Source: Clostridia bacterium (GTDB lineage Bacteria > Bacillota > Clostridia > Christensenellales > CAG-138). Taken from it: 11,255 nt of DNA. Location: the NCBI GenBank assembly GCA_017435185.1, contig JAFSFN010000015.1, positions 1 to 11,255 of the forward strand, read 5' to 3'. This document shows, in pieces, positions 7,122-11,255 of the stretch. Each line of letters begins with the position of its first letter. The first letter of the stretch is position 1. The notes under the pieces are model-generated. The model was not told where the DNA came from. It was given only the letters and a program-made list of their open reading frames with translations, and did not search any database. The position numbers and the translations under genes were made by a program.

Positions 7122-7127
7122 TCGCTT

Positions 7128-7156
7128 ATTGTACAGCATCACGCAAGCCTTGTCAA
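7128..7156 (-). promoter_or_regulatory. Strong promoter of the infC operon
   Basis: On the minus strand a perfect TTGACA (7156-7151), a 17-base spacer and TACAAT (7133-7128) give a near-consensus sigma-A promoter with a start near 7121. It begins only 8 bases past the bofA stop. No convincing terminator separates bofA from it. Confidence 0.9.
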
Positions 7157-7163
7157 GGGCTTT

Positions 7164-7433
7164 TTATATTATGCCCATTAAGGTCAATATCGCAAGCACG
7201 ATAACGCCCGGTATACCGAATATTCCCGTAGCAAGCGATGACAGCCAATTTATTTCTATAGTGAACGAGAATATTCCGCCTATGAGATTAAACAGGAACA
7301 ATATCACAAAACCGACAAGCATATTTATCAACAGCTTCCAGAATATTTTCAAAGGCCATTTAAGCAGTTTGAATACTATCCAAAGCACGAGCGCACATAC
7401 GATTATTATGGGCAATGAACCGAATGCTTCCAT
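7164..7433 (-). CDS. BofA-family small membrane protein (pro-sigma-K processing inhibitor type)
   Basis: In Bacillus, BofA sits in the forespore outer membrane and, with SpoIVFA, holds back the SpoIVFB protease that matures sigma-K. The 89-residue product has an N-terminal membrane helix (6-22, LPIIIVCALVLWIVFKL), then KIFWKLLINMLVGFVILFLF-N (29-49), the conserved NLIGG (49-53), and a C-terminal hydrophobic segment LATGIFGIPGVIVLAILTL (67-85); NMLVGF, GIPGV and the lone N62 fit the family. The ATG at 7433 is preceded by AGGAGG at 7 bases, and that site overlaps the stop of the ECF gene (gap 11 bases), so the two are co-translated. A longer reading from 7607 would run through the ECF gene and is not credible. 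Family assignment is good; a sporulation role is inferred. Confidence 0.87.
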   Translation of the reverse strand: MEAFGSLPIIIVCALVLWIVFKLLKWPLKIFWKLLINMLVGFVILFLFNLIGGIFSFTIEINWLSSLATGIFGIPGVIVLAILTLMGII

Positions 7434-7444
7434 TTTTGTTCCTC

Positions 7445-7969
7445 CTATTTTCTGATTCTGTCTGTTATATGAGCTTTGCTCATCAATCTTAATATATAAT
7501 ATGAGCAAATTGTATGGAGCGGTATCATTACCACCTGATTTATGGCGCGCACTATCATTATATCCCAAGGATATCCGTACAGTTTGACCATGAGTATACT
7601 GTTGCACACTACGCTCCCCAGTATCTGACCCGCAGCCACAGCAAGCAATATTCTTAAAAACGATGGGTTCTGCTTTTTCATAAAAAACAGTCCGGGTATA
7701 AGTCCAAACAGCACACCCACAAGTGTGAACCAGGGTTCATATGCACCCTTGGGAAAAATAACAGCCTGGAGAAGGTCCGTAAGGCCGCCCACCATTCCGC
7801 CGTACACCGGTCCGTAAAGTATGCCCGAAATTATAACAGGCAGCACTCCGAAACCGATTTTTACCGAATAACCACCAAGCACTATAGCCGGTATGCTGAG
7901 CATGCCGCCAAGCACTACACCGAGCGCAATCAACATTGCGCAGACAACGAGCTTCTTTGTTTGTTCCAT
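7445..7969 (-). CDS. folT: ECF transporter S component, folate-specific type (FolT-like)
   Basis: This is the substrate-binding membrane subunit of an energy-coupling factor importer; it would work with a shared EcfA/EcfA'/EcfT module not in this window. The 174 residues form about six hydrophobic segments: KLVVCAMLIALGVVLGGML (6-24), IGFGVLPVIISGILYGPVYGG (38-58), WFTLVGVLFGLIPGLFF (80-96), ILLAVAAGQILGSVVCNSIL (107-126) and a C-terminal pair. GPVYGGMVGGLTDLLQ followed by FPKGAYEPWFTL is the folate/vitamin S-component pattern. The start is ATG at 7969 with GGGAGG 9 bases upstream; the longer reading from 8059 crosses the leader. The THF riboswitch just upstream supports folate as the substrate. 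Confidence 0.92.
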   Translation of the reverse strand: MEQTKKLVVCAMLIALGVVLGGMLSIPAIVLGGYSVKIGFGVLPVIISGILYGPVYGGMVGGLTDLLQAVIFPKGAYEPWFTLVGVLFGLIPGLFFMKKQNPSFLRILLAVAAGQILGSVVCNSILMVKLYGYPWDIMIVRAINQVVMIPLHTICSYYILRLMSKAHITDRIRK

Positions 7970-7978
7970 AAAACAAAA

Positions 7979-8009
7979 CCTCCCTTTACATAGTTTCACT
8001 ACATAGAGG
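7979..8009 (-). promoter_or_regulatory. Possible ribosome-site-hiding hairpin downstream of the riboswitch
   Basis: On the minus strand CCTCT (8009-8005) can pair with GGAGG (7983-7979), the ribosome site of the ECF gene, enclosing a TAGT-GAA-ACTA hairpin (8001-7991). There is no T-rich terminator here, which points to translational rather than transcriptional control. A competing AGGAA/TTCCT hairpin just upstream could free the site. Confidence 0.4.
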
Positions 8010-8026
8010 AAGAAGCTGTTTCCTTT

Positions 8027-8147
8027 ATGCAGCAGCGGGATTCGAGCATTGCACCGCAAACATGTGTTTTTCGTTCGTCAGACAACTCCCCGTTCCAACG
8101 ACACTGATCCGAAAGCAAACGGAAACGCACAACGCCCTACTCTGCAT
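8027..8147 (-). promoter_or_regulatory. Tetrahydrofolate (THF) riboswitch aptamer
   Basis: Read on the minus strand, P1 is ATGCAG (8147-8142) with CTGCAT (8032-8027). Conserved blocks follow in family order: AGAGTAGG, TGCGTTT, GGGGAGTTGTC, ACGAACGAAAAAC, GCGGTGCAAT and CGAATCCCGCT. These match what I recall of the THF riboswitch, which in Clostridia sits ahead of folT and folate genes and lowers expression when reduced folate is plentiful. The aptamer begins about 10 bases after the predicted transcription start and lies about 58 bases upstream of the gene. Confidence 0.9.
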
Positions 8148-8163
8148 TTTCTTTTTCACTGGT

Positions 8164-8192
8164 ATAATACATCAAATAACCGTTGCAGTCCA
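8164..8192 (-). promoter_or_regulatory. Promoter for the riboswitch-folT-bofA transcript
   Basis: On the minus strand TGGACT (8192-8187), a 17-base spacer and TATTAT (8169-8164) predict a start near 8157, just upstream of the riboswitch. The -35 is imperfect, but the position relative to the aptamer is convincing. Confidence 0.65.
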
Positions 8193-8283
8193 TATATTTT
8201 TCCAATTCGCAACTTTGTTGTCCGTCGCAATATTGCTTTTTATATAATAATGAAAGAGATATTGTAAAATTGGAATCAAACAC

Positions 8284-8312
8284 TTTTCATATCACAATAT
8301 ATTTGGTATAAT
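8284..8312 (+). promoter_or_regulatory. Promoter for the zinc-ribbon membrane protein gene
   Basis: TTTTCA (8284-8289), a 17-base spacer and a consensus TATAAT (8307-8312) preceded by TGG (extended -10) predict a start near 8319, about 43 bases before the gene. It is divergent from the folT promoter. Between them are an ATATTGT/ACAATAT inverted repeat (about 8260-8300) and a 10-bp palindrome GCAATATTGC (8227-8236), which may be protein-binding sites or just A/T-rich sequence. Confidence 0.7.
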
Positions 8313-8361
8313 CTTGGTAATATTGTTCATAAATGCCATTTCACAAGGGGGTTTTTAGATA

Positions 8362-10602
8362 ATGAAATGCCAAGTTTGCGGCACTTTTAACGAAGACTAT
8401 TTGGAATATTGCGAAAATTGCGCAGCTTTTCTCGTTCCCGAACCGGAAGCAGAAGCAGAACCCGAAATCGTTGAAGAACCCGCTCGCACAGCCGAAGAAA
8501 TCTACGAATCACGCAAAGGTTGGAGCTTTGTTGCGTCACCCGCATGGCCCAAGCCCGAATTTGATGCAAACACAGTCTCGGAAGATGATATCCCCGCAGA
8601 TTTCGTCTCCGCATCTGCCACATCACTCCCCGACCTCACATCTGTTGAAGCGTCTTCTTCCGTTTCACAAATGGCTGAAAAAGTCGCCGCATTAAAAGAA
8701 AACGCCGAAAAGCAGGCAACCAAGGCAGTATCAAACGATACCGTTCGTGTTTCCAAGGTAACATCGCCTTCAGCACAGGACACCGACAAGAACGAAGAAG
8801 TCAACAAACCTCGTCCCCTTTCGGCTGTAAGGCGTCCTCTTGCCGTAAAGAAGCCCGAGCCTGTTCATCCCGTAGAAGAAAAGGTTACCGAAGATACCAT
8901 AATAAGAACTAAGAAAGTCGAAGCACCAAAGGCTGAAGAAAAGCCCGTCAAGCATGAAAAGGTCGCTGAGCCCATAAAAAAAGAAGATGTTCAGCCCAAG
9001 ACCAAGTCACAAAAGGTGCAACCTGTAAAGGAAGAAGTTCAACCCATTGAGGAAGCACCCAATAAAGCTCAGCCTGTAAAAGAAGAAAAAACTCATTCAA
9101 AAAAAGAAAGGCCCGAGACGGTTGAAGTTGCCGATGACGGTTTTGCTCCCGATGAGTACGATGACAACTACGACGAATATTACGACGAAGACGACCGCAA
9201 GACTTTCTCTTTCGGAGAGTTCTTCTCTCGCCTCTTCAAGCGTTCTTCCGCAAAAGATGATGACTATGATGACGAAGACGAAGAATATGAAGACGAAGAA
9301 GACAACGAGCGTCCTATCAGAAAATACAGAAAAACAATAATCGTTTCCGCAATCAGCGCACTAGTAGTCTTAGCTGTCATTTTCCTCGCAATAACAATCG
9401 GAAATAACTATGACGGCAACTGGGGAAGATTCTTCAGTTATACATTTGGCGGCTATCCCTTGAGAAAACCTGCAACAATTGAAACTGCAACTCTCAACGA
9501 TGAGCCTGCTCGCATAATCACGGTCTACACCAAGAAGGGTCATAAGGTCCGTTTCATGGATGAAGTCTACGAAGTAACCGGCGACCTTATCCAGTTCCGT
9601 GTTGCAGATCAGCTCTGGGTGCCGAGCGAGCCTGTTGATGCACCCACTGTCGAGATTACTCCCGACCTAACAATAATAGCTCCCGACGGCACTGAAACTC
9701 CTGTAGAATTTGCAAACAAGATAGTTCTCCAGCTTCCCACTTTGGAGCTTAATGTCACAACACCGTCCGTTACAGAAATACCGACTTCTTCCACATTCAT
9801 TGATTTTGTCGGTTCAATAACAGACCTTACCGCTTCCGTATTCATTAACGACATGCAGGTACAAGTCGATCAGAACGGCAGTTTCTCAGCAAGATATTCA
9901 GATCTTGTATCGGGAACAAACACACTTAATGTTGAAGCTCGAAAGAACGGTTATCAGATAGCCCGCAAAACATTCACTGTAATCTGCGGCGCAACCGAAG
10001 GAGCAACCTCCACTCCCGCTCCCGGCACCGTTGCCCTCTCATTCGCGCAGGGTGAAGGCAAATTCCGCACCACCACCGATTCCATCACCATCACAGGAAA
10101 CATGGAACGTGATGCCGTTATAGCGGTTTCAGGTGCAACGCTTGTAAACGAAATAGTTCAGGATGCAGCCGCAGGAACATTCTCGTTCCAGGTCTACACA
10201 CCCGACATAAAGATGTATTCGGTAAATGTTACAGCCGCAAAGAACGGCGTTGCATTCACAAAGACAATTTATCTTGAGCGTGCACCCGAAGATAAAGACG
10301 CATATATGGATGAAACCGTTGCTCTCGATTATAACGCATTGAAGAGCAACCCCTCCCATGATGCCAAGTATGTTGTTCGTGCAGCAGTTTCGGAAGTCGT
10401 TCAATCAGACCCCTATTTCAAACTGCGTATTAAGACAGACAACGGCGATTTGATAGTTTGCTATTACAACAATCTCTTTAAGGAATCGGAGTTCTCCGAA
10501 AACGCTGAATTCAAGTTCTACGGTGCGCCCCACGGAACCGATTCTTCAACAGGTCTGCCGATGCTTCACGCATGGTACATCAAAAAATACAGCAACGAAT
10601 AA
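8362..10602 (+). CDS. Zinc-ribbon, single-pass membrane protein with extracellular Ig-like region; function unknown
   Basis: I do not recognise a named gene. The 746-residue product begins with a zinc ribbon (C3, C6, C17, C20). Residues 25-320 are a low-complexity tail rich in Glu, Lys, Pro and Val, with imperfect QPVKEE repeats at 211-242 and two acidic Asp/Tyr/Glu blocks (258-278, 299-316) around an aromatic-basic patch FSFGEFFSRLFKR (282-294). A single membrane helix (325-347) follows RPIRKYRK, so the zinc ribbon should be inside the cell. Outside are a strand-rich stretch (370-460), an Ig-like unit (about 475-541, like glucodextranase B-type domains), a Thr/Pro linker, a second such unit (556-639) and a C-terminal OB-fold-like region (665-744). 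The ATG at 8362 has AGGGGG 10 bases upstream. The architecture suggests a cell-envelope sensor or scaffold; this is inference. Confidence 0.9.
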   Translation: MKCQVCGTFNEDYLEYCENCAAFLVPEPEAEAEPEIVEEPARTAEEIYESRKGWSFVASPAWPKPEFDANTVSEDDIPADFVSASATSLPDLTSVEASSSVSQMAEKVAALKENAEKQATKAVSNDTVRVSKVTSPSAQDTDKNEEVNKPRPLSAVRRPLAVKKPEPVHPVEEKVTEDTIIRTKKVEAPKAEEKPVKHEKVAEPIKKEDVQPKTKSQKVQPVKEEVQPIEEAPNKAQPVKEEKTHSKKERPETVEVADDGFAPDEYDDNYDEYYDEDDRKTFSFGEFFSRLFKRSSAKDDDYDDEDEEYEDEEDNERPIRKYRKTIIVSAISALVVLAVIFLAITIGNNYDGNWGRFFSYTFGGYPLRKPATIETATLNDEPARIITVYTKKGHKVRFMDEVYEVTGDLIQFRVADQLWVPSEPVDAPTVEITPDLTIIAPDGTETPVEFANKIVLQLPTLELNVTTPSVTEIPTSSTFIDFVGSITDLTASVFINDMQVQVDQNGSFSARYSDLVSGTNTLNVEARKNGYQIARKTFTVICGATEGATSTPAPGTVALSFAQGEGKFRTTTDSITITGNMERDAVIAVSGATLVNEIVQDAAAGTFSFQVYTPDIKMYSVNVTAAKNGVAFTKTIYLERAPEDKDAYMDETVALDYNALKSNPSHDAKYVVRAAVSEVVQSDPYFKLRIKTDNGDLIVCYYNNLFKESEFSENAEFKFYGAPHGTDSSTGLPMLHAWYIKKYSNE

Positions 10603-10609
10603 TCTTCTT

Positions 10610-10647
10610 GGGCGAGCTGAACACGGTTCGCCCTATTCTTTAGGGTG
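10610..10647 (+). promoter_or_regulatory. Alternative hairpins between the two plus-strand genes
   Basis: GGGCGAGC (10610-10617) pairs with GTTCGCCC (10626-10633), 8 bp with one wobble, as a terminator-like hairpin but with a poor T tract (TATTCTTT). Alternatively CGCCCTA (10629-10635) pairs with TAGGGTG (10641-10647), 7 bp with a 5-base loop, followed by TTTT; this second hairpin contains the likely ribosome site of the next gene. The two cannot form together because they share CGCCC. Confidence 0.5.
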
Positions 10648-10653
10648 TTTTAT

Positions 10654-10929
10654 ATGAAAGTTTGGGCAACACTGAAAAAAGACAATAAAATAAGCCGAGA
10701 AACCACAATAGATATGGGGTATCTTCTCAAATCGCAGGGCCTCGACTATAAGCTCATGCTCCATGAGGTTTGCAGTGAGCTTGATTTGTCACAGCCTGTT
10801 GTTCTAAAGAAGCATTTGAATGAGATAGCCGGCTTTTCTCGAGTCACATTCAAGCCGGATGACTTCATGGAACCCGTAGATTTCGACAAGCTGGATATTG
10901 AGCTTTTCTACGACAAGAAAAAAGAATAA
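10654..10929 (+). CDS. Small conserved-looking protein of unknown function
   Basis: The 91-residue product has no signal peptide, membrane segment or cysteine pair beyond one Cys, and is mixed charged, so it should be cytoplasmic. It has a beta-strand-like start (MKVWATLKKDNKISRETTID), a central helix with HEVCSELDLSQPVVLKKHLNE and a closing FKPDDFMEPVDFDKLDIELF. I recall similar short hypothetical proteins in Clostridia with the pattern LDxPxPVxLKxH followed by FxPxDFxExVDFD, without a known role. The ATG at 10654 has AGGGTG 6 bases upstream; a GTG at 10645 lies inside that site and is unlikely. It follows the membrane protein by 51 bases on the same strand and ends at a strong terminator, so it may be co-transcribed. 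Confidence 0.8.
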   Translation: MKVWATLKKDNKISRETTIDMGYLLKSQGLDYKLMLHEVCSELDLSQPVVLKKHLNEIAGFSRVTFKPDDFMEPVDFDKLDIELFYDKKKE

Positions 10930-10934
10930 TCACC

Positions 10935-10983
10935 ATAATAAACATAGGCACACTTTCTTATGAAGTGTGCCTATGTTTATTAT
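10935..10983. terminator. Bidirectional terminator between convergent genes
   Basis: ATAATAAACATAGGCACACTT (10935-10955) and its exact complement (10963-10983) form a 21-bp perfect stem with a 7-base loop. A/T-rich ends on both sides supply T runs for each strand. It sits 5 bases past the 91-residue gene and 23 bases past the stop of the opposing gene, so it serves both. Confidence 0.93.
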
Positions 10984-11006
10984 TCTTTGAATAAAGATAT
11001 GACTAT

Positions 11007-11255
11007 TTACTGTTTTGCTATTCTCTTGAAATTACCCATTGTCTCGCTCACATCACCTATATAAGCGAATGTGCCCGGATACTTAGCTATTATCTTTTGG
11101 AGCTCGATTATCTGATGCTTGATTATGACACATATCATAACTTCCGTATCCTTGCCTGTATACATTCCCGTAGCAGGCATTACAGTCACGCCATGATGTA
11201 TCTTCTCTATTATCTCTTTTGATATTTCCTCATACTTATCAGTAATTATCTCGAA
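11007..11255 (-). CDS. YitT/DUF2179-family membrane protein, C-terminal end only
   Basis: Only the last 82 residues are in the window; the reading frame stays open to the right edge, so the start is outside. The visible part, from FEIITDKYEEISKEIIEKIH through HGVTVMPATGMYTGKDTEVM, ICVIIKHQIIELQKII and PGTFAYIGDVSETMGNFKRI, is the cytosolic DUF2179 domain that follows the membrane helices in YitT proteins. Features seen are GVT, ATGMYTGKDTEVM and the ending DVSETMGNF. Structures of this type of domain resemble ligand-binding PII-like folds, but the role of YitT proteins is unknown. An internal GTG at 11189 is not a real start because the homology begins upstream of it. Confidence 0.85.
   Translation of the reverse strand, partial: FEIITDKYEEISKEIIEKIHHGVTVMPATGMYTGKDTEVMICVIIKHQIIELQKIIAKYPGTFAYIGDVSETMGNFKRIAKQ

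Noticed and set aside
7141..7166. AAGCC-TTGTCAA-GGGCTT followed by T as a plus-strand terminator.
   Set aside because: No plus-strand gene ends here, and the repeat is largely the -35 region of the infC promoter.
7434..7607. A longer start for the BofA-like protein at 7607.
   Set aside because: The extension overlaps the folT coding region in another frame and has no ribosome site; ATG 7433 has a perfect one.
7970..8059. A longer start for the ECF S component at 8059.
   Set aside because: It lies inside the riboswitch and lacks a ribosome site; the ATG at 7969 has GGGAGG and begins at the first membrane helix.
8920..9110. Repeated KPV/QPVKEE codons considered as a DNA tandem repeat.
   Set aside because: The repeats are imperfect at both DNA and protein level and fit a disordered charged tether rather than a mobile or variable-number repeat.
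9122..9340. A Met/Thr-rich plus-strand frame inside the large membrane protein gene.
   Set aside because: It arises from the repeated GAT/GAC/GAA codons of the acidic blocks read in another frame.

Overview
The window looks like chromosomal DNA from an anaerobic Clostridia-type Bacillota, possibly near Oscillospiraceae/Ruminococcaceae. Supporting signs are an infC-rpmI-rplT operon behind an L20-type attenuator leader, a tetrahydrofolate (THF) riboswitch ahead of an ECF folate transporter gene, a BofA-family sporulation gene, a Gram-positive lipoprotein foldase, and strong AGGAGG-type ribosome binding sites. The lineage is inferred from gene content only; there is no rRNA to confirm it. I see no insertion sequence, phage gene, CRISPR array or tRNA. 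Most of the window is core genome.

Layout. Bases 1-8150 are read almost entirely on the minus strand. From right to left: THF riboswitch, folT-like gene and bofA-like gene (8192-7164); a strong promoter, L20-type leader with attenuator, infC (with a non-canonical ATA start), rpmI, rplT and a SpoU-family rRNA methyltransferase (7156-5040); a PrsA/SurA-like peptidyl-prolyl isomerase lipoprotein (4942-3668) closed by a symmetrical terminator; then malQ and glgP, which overlap by 17 bases, with glgP running off the left edge just before its PLP-lysine motif. At about 8150-8360 the direction switches. A divergent promoter drives a 746-residue membrane protein with an N-terminal zinc ribbon and an extracellular Ig-like region, followed by an unrecognised 91-residue protein. 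A 21-bp perfect inverted repeat then separates these from the C-terminal end of a YitT/DUF2179 membrane protein on the minus strand.

How the genes work together. malQ and glgP form a glycogen/maltodextrin breakdown pair, with 4-alpha-glucanotransferase reshaping short glucans for the phosphorylase. The infC cluster supplies translation initiation and 50S assembly proteins and shows three control layers: a transcription attenuator, an ATA start codon for IF3, and a possible hairpin switch at the methyltransferase ribosome binding site. The folT-bofA pair appears to place a sporulation-family membrane protein under folate control.

No clearly new multi-gene system is evident. The best leads are the 746-residue zinc-ribbon/Ig-like membrane protein with its small neighbour, a candidate short plus-strand RNA at about 3485-3614, and two intergenic junctions with mutually exclusive hairpins that could hide a ribosome binding site.
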